NCBI RefSeq assembly: GCF_900116855.1
Contig: NZ_UETD01000002.1
Location: forward strand, 186,001 to 250,000
Source: Ruminococcus flavefaciens
GTDB taxonomy: Bacteria; Bacillota; Clostridia; Oscillospirales; Ruminococcaceae
Length of the DNA stretch: 64,000 nt
Direction of reading: 5' to 3'
Shown here: positions 1 through 7,712 of the stretch, piece after piece
Numbering within the stretch: the stretch's first letter is position 1
Layout: each line of letters begins with the position of its first letter
Position numbers and translations under genes: made by a program
The notes under the pieces: generated by a model
Database searches by the model: none
What the model was told of the DNA's origin: nothing
What the model saw: the letters and a program-made list of their open reading frames with translations, nothing else

Positions 1-991
1 GTACAGTGATCGTAAAGGAGATACTCTCTATATCATCAGCCGAATATGCACCATAGACCTTGAAAGTTTCTGCAAAAGCGGAGTTTTCATCAGTTGCAGT
101 CGTCATACCGTTAAACATGAAGATACTGCATTGTTCTCCCTTTTTTACAATGATAACAGCGGAACTATCCGCAGGAGCATAGTAAAATACGTCAGCTCCC
201 GAAAGATTCGGCTCTTGTGAAGATACTGTATATTTGGAAGAATCGTCATATTCGCATAATTCAGTAATTCTTCCGACATACTCACCGAAATCGCTGTCGG
301 ATACAACTGCGGAGATATTGTGTGCAGGGTGTTCTGAGGTGTCGAGCTGATAATAATATCTGCCAGAAATAATAACGCTTACAAGATGCAGCTCATCCTC
401 GCCATAAGCATCAGAATAGGGATCGACCGTAGCTTTGAAGTTTTGGTAGTAATTATTTGCGGAGGTCGGATCTTCTGGCGGATCAGTATGATCATGTTCC
501 TGTGCAGTTCCTTGTTGTGTATTCGGTGTTGAACTCTCGCCGGGAAGCTGCGTTCGGGAATCCGTCTTGCTTGCAGCATTTTCCGATTCGACTGCATCAG
601 TATCTTTTACTGGCGTAGTAACTGTTCCTTTGGTATCTTCTTGTGGTTTATCTGTTTGTGATGCGATTGCTGAATTGTTTGTTGTATGTTCCTCTGATTT
701 GTCACTGCTTGTAGTGGCATGAATGCCCTGATGATCGGAATTTGCATCATTTTTATGAGAATTATCCTGCTCGATGACTGAATGATCTGCAAGCAAGTCC
801 GAGGGCTTATGAGCATTGTAAAAAGCAACAGAGCCAACCGTGATCACAGCAGCGGCAGCGACAGAACCGAATACACAGATATTTCTCTTAGGTGTTACAC
901 GGCTATCCTTCTGCTTAACATCAGACATAGCCCCTCTGATAAGGTCGTCGTCGATCTTTCCCATTATTTCGAGAAATCTTAGCTCATTCAT
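1..991 (-). CDS. Putative anti-sigma-like single-pass membrane protein (partial, runs off left edge)
   Basis: The frame is open from an ATG at 991 to the window edge, about 330 codons, with no stop. The N-terminus (MNELRFLEIMGKIDDDLIRGA) is a short cytoplasmic segment of the type found in proteins paired with sigma factors in Clostridia. It is followed by one hydrophobic stretch at about residues 40-57 and a long, hydrophilic Ser/Thr/Asp/Gln-rich region that should be outside the cell, then a more globular C-terminal part. The start overlaps the end of the sigma factor gene by 8 nt, so translation is probably coupled. A role as membrane anchor or anti-sigma factor is inferred from this arrangement; no zinc-binding anti-sigma motif is visible. 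Confidence 0.6.
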   Translation of the reverse strand, partial: MNELRFLEIMGKIDDDLIRGAMSDVKQKDSRVTPKRNICVFGSVAAAAVITVGSVAFYNAHKPSDLLADHSVIEQDNSHKNDANSDHQGIHATTSSDKSEEHTTNNSAIASQTDKPQEDTKGTVTTPVKDTDAVESENAASKTDSRTQLPGESSTPNTQQGTAQEHDHTDPPEDPTSANNYYQNFKATVDPYSDAYGEDELHLVSVIISGRYYYQLDTSEHPAHNISAVVSDSDFGEYVGRITELCEYDDSSKYTVSSQEPNLSGADVFYYAPADSSAVIIVKKGEQCSIFMFNGMTTATDENSAFAETFKVYGAYSADDIESISFTITV

Positions 992-1538
992 AATCGTACC
1001 CTTCTTTCTGTAAAAAGGCTTTTAGTTTTTTTCTTGTCCGAAAAAGATAAGTGGCAACGGTTTTCTCCTTCATACCGTAAAGCTCTGCGATCTGAGATAA
1101 TGAATCGCCAAACCAATAGCGCCTGATAAACACATTTCGGTGTCTTTCGTCCTGACTACGCAGAAAACGGCTGAACGCATCGGCAAGTGCATCATCGGAT
1201 ACGCTCTTGTCATCGTCCGAGGGGATTATTTCAGCGATCTCATCTATCGGAACGGTGAATTGCGAATTTCTCTTTTCAGCAGAGTTATATTTCAGCCTGT
1301 TGATTGCGATGTTACGCACAATACGGCACAGGTATGATCTGAAATCGTTTGGATCGTCAGGCGGTATGTTATTCCAAATCTCATAATAAGCAGAATTTAC
1401 GCATTCGTCTATATCTTCACGCTGGGAAAGGATATTGCCGGCTACATAACAGCACAGCTTGTCATACTTCCGCTTCATTTCAGCGATCGCCTGTTCATTT
1501 CTTTCACGGAACAACTCAATAATTGATGCATCATCCAT
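984..1538 (-). CDS. RNA polymerase sigma-70 family (ECF-type) sigma factor
   Basis: This 184-aa protein has a region 2 (about residues 25-90, with the motif DIDECVNSAYYEIW and a run RSYLCRIVRNIAINRLK) and a region 4 helix-turn-helix (about residues 125-180, with RRYWFGDSLSQIAELYGM and a TVATYLFRTRKKLK recognition helix). Both are typical of small group 4 sigma factors that redirect RNA polymerase to stress genes. A longer frame opens upstream at 1601, but the ATG at 1538 has GGAAGGAGG 8 nt before it and is the better start. It is co-transcribed with the overlapping downstream membrane protein, the usual sigma/anti-sigma arrangement. The signal sensed is unknown. Confidence 0.85.
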   Translation of the reverse strand: MDDASIIELFRERNEQAIAEMKRKYDKLCCYVAGNILSQREDIDECVNSAYYEIWNNIPPDDPNDFRSYLCRIVRNIAINRLKYNSAEKRNSQFTVPIDEIAEIIPSDDDKSVSDDALADAFSRFLRSQDERHRNVFIRRYWFGDSLSQIAELYGMKEKTVATYLFRTRKKLKAFLQKEGYDYE

Positions 1539-1651
1539 TGGATATGCCTCCTTCCGTGAGGCGTAGAGGTCCTCTACCCATATAGTCAACTTTCGCTTCA
1601 CAAATATTTCACTTCTGAAAAATTTTTCTCGGAAATCTTTTATACATTCTT

Positions 1652-1680
1652 ATTATAAGGCTTAAACTCCGCTTTTTCAA
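1652..1680 (-). promoter_or_regulatory. Promoter of the sigma factor operon
   Basis: On the minus strand TTGAAA (1680-1675), a 17-bp spacer and TATAAT (1657-1652) form a sigma-A type promoter. It lies about 115 bp upstream of the chosen sigma factor start. It looks like a housekeeping promoter rather than an ECF autoregulated one. Confidence 0.6.
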
Positions 1681-1806
1681 GCCCAATTATAGAAATAGAG
1701 CTACTCTCCAGATTGAAGAATAGCTCTTACTTTCATTATAGCAAAATCGTCTGTTTATTGCACTATTTGATTGTTCGTAAGGCGTTCGGGTAGGTTCTCC
1801 CAATAC

Positions 1807-2123
1807 AAAAAGGCTGACGTATAAGAGTAGTACTTATATAGAAGTTTATATGTAATTATTGGAGGAAAAAACCTTTCTGAGGAAAGGTTCTTTTCCCCCA
1901 AGCCCCCTTTTTCCAAAGACTTTATAACTGAATTTAGCCCCAACAGGGCGCTCCACACAAGATGTGAAAAACAGTAATAATACTGAGAGCGCCCTGACGG
2001 GGCTAAATTTAATGCTAAAAGTTTTAGGAAAGGAGTTTGAGGAAGAACCCTTTTTCAAAAGGGTTTTCCTCAATATCACTTGTAAAACTTCTATAAGAGT
2101 ACCGCCCTTAGCGACAGCCTTTT
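1807..2123. repeat. Dispersed palindromic element, copy 1 (317 bp), inside the glmS terminator
   Basis: This is one of three copies in the window (others at 14027-14394 and 39803-40119). The inner element runs 1822-2110 (289 bp) and starts and ends with imperfect inverted repeats (TAAGAGTAGTACTTATATAG against TAAGGGCGGTACTCTTATAG). The two arms are homologous to each other throughout, each carrying its own small hairpin, and meet at a 20-bp stem (1933-1952 with 1988-2007) around a 35-nt loop. Outside the inner element, AAAAGGCTGACG pairs with CGACAGCCTTTT with one mismatch, and on the minus strand the right half ends in five Ts. That outer stem looks like the glmS terminator, starting 8 nt after the glmS stop. 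The copy is in the opposite orientation to copy 3. Confidence 0.85.
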
Positions 2124-2131
2124 GTGATAAA

Positions 2132-3970
2132 TTATTCAACAGTTACGCTCTTTGCAAGGTTTCTCGGCTTATCCACATCATAGCCCTTGGCTACAGATAC
2201 ATAGTATCCGAGAAGCTGAAGCGGGATAACGGAGAGACTTCCTGCAAAATGTGCGTCAGTCTGGGGGATATATACTGTAAAGTCAGCAAGATCCTCCATG
2301 CTGTAATTACCGTAGGTTGTAAGTCCCATAAGTGAAGCGCCGCGGCTCTTTACCTCAACCATATTGCTGACAGTCTTCTCGTAGAGCTCCTGCTGAGTGA
2401 GTACGCCGATAACAGGTATACCTTCCTCGATAAGGCTGATAGGACCATGCTTGAGTTCACCGGCAGCATATGCTTCAGAATGGATATAGCTGATCTCCTT
2501 CATCTTGAGGCTTCCCTCAAGACCGATAGCATAGTCTATACCGCGTCCGATGAAGAATGCGTCCTTAGCGCCGGCAAGCTTGTTTGCATACCACTGGATG
2601 CGCTCCTTGTCCTCAAGAATCTTTTCAATCTTGTCGGGAATAGTATAGAGCTCTTCAAGAAGCTCTCCGCACTTCTCCTCTGACATCTCTCCGCGGGCAA
2701 CAGCAAACTGCATAGCAAGAAGATATCCGGCGATAAGCTGAGTACTGTATGCCTTGGTTGTAGCAACCGATATCTCGGGGCCTGCCAGTGTATAGAACAC
2801 ATTGTCTGCTTCACGAGCAATGGATGAACCTACAACATTAACTATGCCGAGGGTCTTTATGCCCTTTTCCTTAGCCTCTCTTAGAGCAGCAAGGCTGTCG
2901 GCAGTCTCACCCGACTGGCTTATGATTATTACGAGGCTATCCTTGACAAGAGTCATCTTTCTGTATCTGAATTCGGATGCAAGCTCTACTCTTACAGGAA
3001 TAGATGTGAAGTCCTCGATAACATACTGAACTGCCATACCTACATGATATGCACTTCCGCAGGCAACGATATATATCTGGCTGATCTTCTGCATCTCCTC
3101 ATCTGTGAGGCCGATGTCTGAGAAATCGATCTTTCCGTCCTTGACTACGGAATGGATAGTATCGCGTACGACCTTGGGCTGCTCATGAATTTCCTTGAGC
3201 ATAAAGTGCTCATAACCGCCCTTTTCGGCTGCCTCTGCGTCCCATTTGATCTCTGTAAGAGACTTCTCGATCTCCTCACGATCGATATTATAGAAGGTAA
3301 CGCCGCCCTTTACAAGCTTTGCGATCTCCATATTGCCTATATAGTAAACATTTCTTGTGTACTTGAGAATTGCAGGTACATCTGAAGCAACATATGTCTC
3401 ACCGTCAGCGATTCCGATGATCATGGGGCTGTCCTTACGGGCAGTATAGATCTCACCGGGATAGTCCTTGAACATTACGCAGAGAGCATATGAACCTCTG
3501 ATACGGATCATTGCTCTTGCAATAGAGTCAACAGGGCCCAGACCATACTTCTTGAAATAGTAATCGATAAGCTTTACAGCTACTTCTGTATCAGTCTGTG
3601 AGTAAAACTCATAACCGCTTTTTGTAAGCTTCTCGCGGAGCTCCTGATAGTTTTCTATGATACCATTGTGAACAGCGATAACATTCTCATCGTCACTGCT
3701 GTGTGGGTGAGCATTTACAGCAGAAGGCTCACCATGTGTTGCCCAGCGGGTATGACCGATTCCACAGCTTCCCTTTACAGCACTGCCGTCGTTGGTCATT
3801 TCCTTCAGGACTTTGAGCTTGCCCTTTGCTTTGACTACTTCTGTCTCCTTCTCTCCGTCACGGACAGCAATACCTGCCGAGTCATATCCTCTGTATTCGA
3901 GCTTAGAAAGGCCATCAAGCAGTATTGGAGCTGCCTGTTTACTTCCTGTAAAGCCGACTATTCCGCACAT
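2132..3970 (-). CDS. glmS: Glutamine--fructose-6-phosphate aminotransferase (isomerizing)
   Basis: GlmS makes glucosamine-6-phosphate from fructose-6-phosphate and glutamine, the first committed step to UDP-GlcNAc and peptidoglycan. The 612-aa protein starts MCGIVGFTG, so that Cys2 becomes the N-terminal nucleophile after Met removal. This fixes the start at 3970 (GGAGGAACATATT upstream) and not at the longer frame at 3985. The glutaminase domain covers about residues 1-220, followed by two SIS sugar-isomerase domains (SQSGETADSLAALREA near 350, and a second near 480), ending in the conserved DKPRNLAKSVTVE tail. It has its own promoter and appears monocistronic. No glmS ribozyme fits in the short leader. 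Confidence 0.97.
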   Translation of the reverse strand: MCGIVGFTGSKQAAPILLDGLSKLEYRGYDSAGIAVRDGEKETEVVKAKGKLKVLKEMTNDGSAVKGSCGIGHTRWATHGEPSAVNAHPHSSDDENVIAVHNGIIENYQELREKLTKSGYEFYSQTDTEVAVKLIDYYFKKYGLGPVDSIARAMIRIRGSYALCVMFKDYPGEIYTARKDSPMIIGIADGETYVASDVPAILKYTRNVYYIGNMEIAKLVKGGVTFYNIDREEIEKSLTEIKWDAEAAEKGGYEHFMLKEIHEQPKVVRDTIHSVVKDGKIDFSDIGLTDEEMQKISQIYIVACGSAYHVGMAVQYVIEDFTSIPVRVELASEFRYRKMTLVKDSLVIIISQSGETADSLAALREAKEKGIKTLGIVNVVGSSIAREADNVFYTLAGPEISVATTKAYSTQLIAGYLLAMQFAVARGEMSEEKCGELLEELYTIPDKIEKILEDKERIQWYANKLAGAKDAFFIGRGIDYAIGLEGSLKMKEISYIHSEAYAAGELKHGPISLIEEGIPVIGVLTQQELYEKTVSNMVEVKSRGASLMGLTTYGNYSMEDLADFTVYIPQTDAHFAGSLSVIPLQLLGYYVSVAKGYDVDKPRNLAKSVTVE

Positions 3971-4050
3971 AATATGTTCCTCCAAATATATTTTCTGTTA
4001 TTTTGTTCCTACCTATTTATACAGCGGTAATAAAACGCCATATTACACCT

Positions 4051-4079
4051 ATTATACTACAATTAAACGTGTTTGTCAA
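4051..4079 (-). promoter_or_regulatory. glmS promoter
   Basis: Minus-strand TTGACA (4079-4074), 17-bp spacer, TATAAT (4056-4051): a perfect consensus promoter. Transcription should start near 4044, giving a leader of only about 75 nt. Confidence 0.75.
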
Positions 4080-4084
4080 CCGTG

Positions 4085-4582
4085 TTATTTTCTCACATTG
4101 GGATGATTTGGCGGAGCAGTGTTCGTCCTCGCTATCGGGCTCTTTTCTGTCTTGACACCAAGATATGTATCGTCGTTGACTCTGAGCTTCAGACTGTTTT
4201 CCTTGCGATAAACGGCAGCGCCTGTCTGTTTGTGTACCGACTTCATGCTTGACTTCATTATCGAAACTGCAATAAAAGCGGCAACAAGTCCGATAATAAG
4301 GCTTATTATAAATGACTTTACGGGATTGAATGTTCTTTCCGATGACCTTGAATCATAGGACGAGCTGTAGGATATATCCTCATCATCCAACTCAATATCG
4401 TCAATTTCTATTTCATCGATGTCTACATCATCAACGTCAGTATCGTCGCCGATATAGTCAAATTCATAGTCCGCATATGCTGTTGTTCCGACAGAAACGC
4501 TGTACTGTCCTGCTGCCGCTATCGGCACCGCAAAGAGGAGAAAAAGTGAGGCTGCTGATGCAGCAATTTTTCTAAAATTCAT
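4085..4582 (-). CDS. Membrane protein with signal peptide, acidic Asp/Ile repeat and TPM-family-like tail
   Basis: This 165-aa protein starts at 4582 with GGAGGGGAATT before the ATG. Residues 1-25 are a signal peptide or first membrane segment (KIAASAASLFLLFAVPIAAAG). About residues 38-70 form a strikingly acidic run in which Asp/Glu alternate with Val/Ile/Leu (for example DDVDIDEIEIDDIELDDEDI). A transmembrane helix follows (SFIISLIIGLVAAFIAVSIM) and then a basic C-terminal domain that resembles the tail after the membrane segment in TPM-domain proteins of Clostridia; the TPM phosphatase-like domain itself is missing. It lies 11 nt behind the zinc-ribbon gene and is surely co-transcribed with it. 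Function unknown. Confidence 0.7.
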   Translation of the reverse strand: MNFRKIAASAASLFLLFAVPIAAAGQYSVSVGTTAYADYEFDYIGDDTDVDDVDIDEIEIDDIELDDEDISYSSSYDSRSSERTFNPVKSFIISLIIGLVAAFIAVSIMKSSMKSVHKQTGAAVYRKENSLKLRVNDDTYLGVKTEKSPIARTNTAPPNHPNVRK

Positions 4583-4593
4583 AATTCCCCTCC

Positions 4594-5676
4594 TTACAGT
4601 CCAAGCAGCAGCGAAATGCCGAAGCATACAGCTGTTACACCTGCTGCTATAGCAAAGAACCACTTTGTCGCTGCACCCGAATCAACAGGCAGATCACCTA
4701 CGAATTTGCCAGTCTGACCGTTCATTGCAAATGTGTATTTATTGCCGTTCCAGGTAGTATTCAGCAGCCACACGGGATAAAGCGCATATTTAGCCTTTCC
4801 GTTATTGAGCTTGATATTACCGCTCTCCCTTGAGAATGAGTCATATCCGTTCACGGTGCTGTCGAATATCTGCTGGGTAGTCCTCTTTATACGCTCATTT
4901 GCACGAGCAATGCTGTCCTCTGCTGAAACATCGTACCTGTCAGCAAGATATCCCGACAGATAGGCAGTCTGAAAATCAACAGCATCCTTGAAATCAAAAG
5001 GCTCAATAGACTCCATAAGCTCATCCTGCATTTTGGTGGAACCGTCTACGGGAACAAGTTCAAAGGCAACATTTCCCTCACGTTTTACCGAATAATACTT
5101 TCTCTCGATATAATTGAAGCTGTTATCGCTCCATCTGCGTATTTTCTCAGCCTTATAGAGCATATTTGCATCAGCATCTGCGTCAAAGAGCCACACCGGA
5201 ACATAGAGTCCCTTGATCTCGTCGATATGGTTCTGATCCTTGAAGACCTTCGGAAGAAGCTTTCTGCCCTCAAGATGCTTGTTAAGAGCCTTCTTGGCAG
5301 CTTCCTTATCGAATTTAAACGGAATTACATAGTCCGGCTTCAGATCACCCGAGAAATTTCCCGACATTACAACAGGGTTGTCACAATATGGACACTTTGA
5401 AGCGGCTGTAGTAGAGTCGGTTATTATCTCACCGCCGCAGGACTTACAGGTATAAATACGCATACCCTCGGTCTCGCCGTCTTTCCAGTCGCCGCCTGCT
5501 GTTGTATCCCAGTTCATCTCATCAGGCTTGGCGTTTTCAAGGGTGCTGTCATGATCCTTCAGTGACTCTACATCAAATTCAGACTCGCAAAAGGGGCACT
5601 TCATCTTCTGTGTGCCGCTGTCAAATTCCAGCTTTCCTGCACAGGCAGGGCATTTATATTCAATAATATCAGACAT
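4594..5676 (-). CDS. Zinc-ribbon membrane-anchored protein
   Basis: The 360-aa protein has two zinc ribbons. One is at the N-terminus (CPAC with CPFC, about residues 9-31) and one at about residues 77-97 (CKSCGGE with CPYC). A large alpha/beta domain with no recognised catalytic motif follows, then a single hydrophobic anchor at the very C-terminus (WFFAIAAGVTAVCFGISLLL). Tail-anchored zinc-ribbon proteins of this layout are common in Ruminococcaceae and are annotated only as TFIIB-type zinc-ribbon proteins. The gene is directly upstream of the acidic-repeat protein and downstream of the SPFH gene, which also ends in zinc ribbons, so the three may work together at the membrane. That is inference. 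Confidence 0.75.
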   Translation of the reverse strand: MSDIIEYKCPACAGKLEFDSGTQKMKCPFCESEFDVESLKDHDSTLENAKPDEMNWDTTAGGDWKDGETEGMRIYTCKSCGGEIITDSTTAASKCPYCDNPVVMSGNFSGDLKPDYVIPFKFDKEAAKKALNKHLEGRKLLPKVFKDQNHIDEIKGLYVPVWLFDADADANMLYKAEKIRRWSDNSFNYIERKYYSVKREGNVAFELVPVDGSTKMQDELMESIEPFDFKDAVDFQTAYLSGYLADRYDVSAEDSIARANERIKRTTQQIFDSTVNGYDSFSRESGNIKLNNGKAKYALYPVWLLNTTWNGNKYTFAMNGQTGKFVGDLPVDSGAATKWFFAIAAGVTAVCFGISLLLGL

Positions 5677-5809
5677 TTATTTCACCTCTGTTATTACATA
5701 TATCATTTTTTACATCTTAGTATGCTTTTTCAACTCCTCATCGCAGCTCCGCATGACTGACATGAATAAATGAGGCTTCTTCCGTATCATTCTCCCATAA
5801 TCTGAAACA

Positions 5810-5829
5810 GGCGGACGCTAAGGTCCGCC
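5810..5829 (-). terminator. Hairpin after the SPFH gene
   Basis: GGCGGAC and GTCCGCC form a 7-bp GC-rich stem with a 6-nt loop 14 nt after the SPFH stop. The T-run behind it on the minus strand is poor (TGTTT), so termination may be partial and allow readthrough into the zinc-ribbon gene. Confidence 0.4.
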
Positions 5830-5843
5830 CGTTATGTATTATT

Positions 5844-7187
5844 TTACTTTACGATATCATCATCCGTAAAAGGATCGCCGCACTCAGCGCAGAACTTAGG
5901 AGGATTGAACGGATCCTCAGGCTCCCAGCCGCACTTGTCGCACTTATAGAGAGGTGCGCCCTCGGGCTTCTTCTTTCCGCACTCCGAGCAGAACTTCCCC
6001 TTATTTACAGCGCCGCATTCGCAGGTCCATCCATCAGGTGTAAGCTGTACCGGCTTGGGCTTTCCGCATGAGGGGCAGAACTTTCCTGTGTTTGTTGCAC
6101 CGCAGGCACACTTCCATGAGTCAGCTGCAGGTGCTCCGCCTGTGGGAGGAGTAGGCTGAACAGGCTGCTGAGGCTGGTTCTGCTGAGCCATACCAAAGAG
6201 TCCCTGAGCGTTAGCGCCGCCCATCTGCTGAGCCATTCCCATACCGAAAAGACCCATTGCAGCACCGTTGGGGTTGTTAGCCGCATTCTGCATAGCCTGA
6301 GCCTGAGCCTCGACCAGAGTAGCAGCAGCATTGCCGGGATCGCGGTTCCAAGCTCTGTCCTCGAATTCCTGAATTCTCTTGGTGTCTTCCTCAGAGATAG
6401 TTGCAGAGTTGATATTAACTGTCCAGATCTTGAGACCTCTCTTCTCGTTCCAGATAGGATTTACCTCTGTCTCGATAGCAGCCTTTACCTCGCGCTGTCT
6501 GCCGGGAAGTTCGTCATATCTGATACCTGATGCAGAGATAGCTGCAAATGCAGGCTGAAGTGAATCGAGGAACTCACTCTTGAGCTGATTGTCAAGCTCT
6601 GAACGCATATAGCGGTCTGTAACGTTTCCGCATACATTTACATAGAAAAGAACGGGATCAGCGATCTTGTATGAATAGATACCGTTGCAGCGAACGCCTA
6701 CTGTAAAGCTTCTGCCAAGGTCCTGATAAGCCATTCTGAAAGGAACGGGATTCTGTGTGCCGAACTTGTTATCAAGTATCTCCTTCATGTTGAAGAAGTA
6801 TATTCTCTGATCCTTAGCAGCAGTTCCGCCGTACTTGATACGCTCCCACATTTCCTTGAATGTAGCTTTAAGACCTGCACCGAAAGTGCTTGAGAAAATA
6901 CTGGGTGCCGTACCTGTCTCGTACTTGTATACGCCGGGCTCAGTTGCGATCTCTGTAACAACGCCCTGATCGACCATGATCATAGCCTGACCTTCGTGTA
7001 CAACAATGCCGCTTCCGTCAGAGATAACATTATCGTTACCCTTTGTATTGGAAGAATGTTTACCGAGCTGCTTCTTACCTCTTACAACGAGGCAATCTGT
7101 AGGAATTGATTCGCAAACGAAGAATTCCAGCCATGTATCAGCCAGTGTCTGACTTGCTCCAACGAGAGCTGCCTTGATAAGTCCCAT
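5844..7187 (-). CDS. SPFH/band-7 domain protein with C-terminal zinc ribbons
   Basis: The protein has 447 aa from the ATG at 7187, which has AAAGGAGC upstream; the longer frame from 7244 lacks a good site. An SPFH (prohibitin/stomatin-like) domain covers about residues 25-330, including the typical MVDQGVVTEIATEPGVYKY and the segment GLKIWTVNINSATISEEDTKRIQEFE. A Gln/Gly/Pro-rich linker (about 300-365) leads to three Cys4 zinc ribbons (WKCACGATNTGKFCPSCGK, WTCECGAVNKGKFCSECGK and a third ending FCAECGDPF). This matches the bacterial class annotated as SPFH or virion core protein family. Such proteins are thought to form membrane-associated oligomers; the ligand of the zinc ribbons is unknown. 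Confidence 0.85.
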   Translation of the reverse strand: MGLIKAALVGASQTLADTWLEFFVCESIPTDCLVVRGKKQLGKHSSNTKGNDNVISDGSGIVVHEGQAMIMVDQGVVTEIATEPGVYKYETGTAPSIFSSTFGAGLKATFKEMWERIKYGGTAAKDQRIYFFNMKEILDNKFGTQNPVPFRMAYQDLGRSFTVGVRCNGIYSYKIADPVLFYVNVCGNVTDRYMRSELDNQLKSEFLDSLQPAFAAISASGIRYDELPGRQREVKAAIETEVNPIWNEKRGLKIWTVNINSATISEEDTKRIQEFEDRAWNRDPGNAAATLVEAQAQAMQNAANNPNGAAMGLFGMGMAQQMGGANAQGLFGMAQQNQPQQPVQPTPPTGGAPAADSWKCACGATNTGKFCPSCGKPKPVQLTPDGWTCECGAVNKGKFCSECGKKKPEGAPLYKCDKCGWEPEDPFNPPKFCAECGDPFTDDDIVK

Positions 7188-7370
7188 AATTTTAGCTCCT
7201 TTCGGGAAATAATCCCTATAAAAATAATATTTAGCGGAAAACAAGGATTTTCCGTTATTTGTCAGCTGAAAAAACTAACATAATTGAATTATAACATATT
7301 TTGAAGTAAAATGCACTACCCTTTTGTCAATTTTTTATGTTTTTGGACATATTTTTATTATTTAACTATT

Positions 7371-7712
7371 TCATTCCCAGTTTTTCCAGACCTCAGGGCA
7401 GTAACCGATAGTTGCTTTTTTACCGTTTCTCACAACGGGAGTTCTGATAAGCTTGGGATTTTCCAGAATTTTCTCCTCCTTATCCTCATCCGAAAGATAA
7501 TTGATGAGAGCAAGCAGGTCTTTATCCTTGCATGAGGTGTCAATAAGGGCTTCTGTGCCGCCGACAGCCTGCTTCACATTATTGAACTCGCCGCGGCTCA
7601 TTCCCTTTTCTTTCATATCTATGAACTGATACTTTATACCGCGCTCTTTGAAATAACGCTCTGCCTTTTTGCTGTCAAAGCATTTTTTTGTCCCAAAAAT
7701 CTGTATATTCAT
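7371..7712 (-). CDS. ArsC/Spx-family thioredoxin-fold protein
   Basis: At 113 aa this has the full length of the ArsC/Spx family. It keeps one N-terminal cysteine (GTKKCFDSKKAERYF, Cys at residue 11), where Spx has CXXC, and the family's C-terminal pattern (LIRTPVVRNGKKATIGYCPEVW). This is the ArsC-like branch whose physiological substrate is often unknown, so arsenate reduction should not be assumed. Its ATG overlaps the stop of the beta-glucosidase gene (ATGA), and its GGAGG lies inside that gene, so the two are translationally coupled. Confidence 0.8.
   Translation of the reverse strand: MNIQIFGTKKCFDSKKAERYFKERGIKYQFIDMKEKGMSRGEFNNVKQAVGGTEALIDTSCKDKDLLALINYLSDEDKEEKILENPKLIRTPVVRNGKKATIGYCPEVWKNWE

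Noticed and set aside
1964..2335. Open frame over repeat copy 1 whose product (ESALTGLNLMLKVLGKEFEE) also appears in repeat copy 3
   Set aside because: The shared protein comes from the repeated DNA, not from coding selection. The frame has no ribosome binding site, runs into the antisense of glmS, and is broken in the more diverged copy 2.
3971..4050. glmS ribozyme in the glmS leader
   Set aside because: The leader is only about 75 nt, too short for the ribozyme of roughly 150 nt or more, and none of its core sequence is present.
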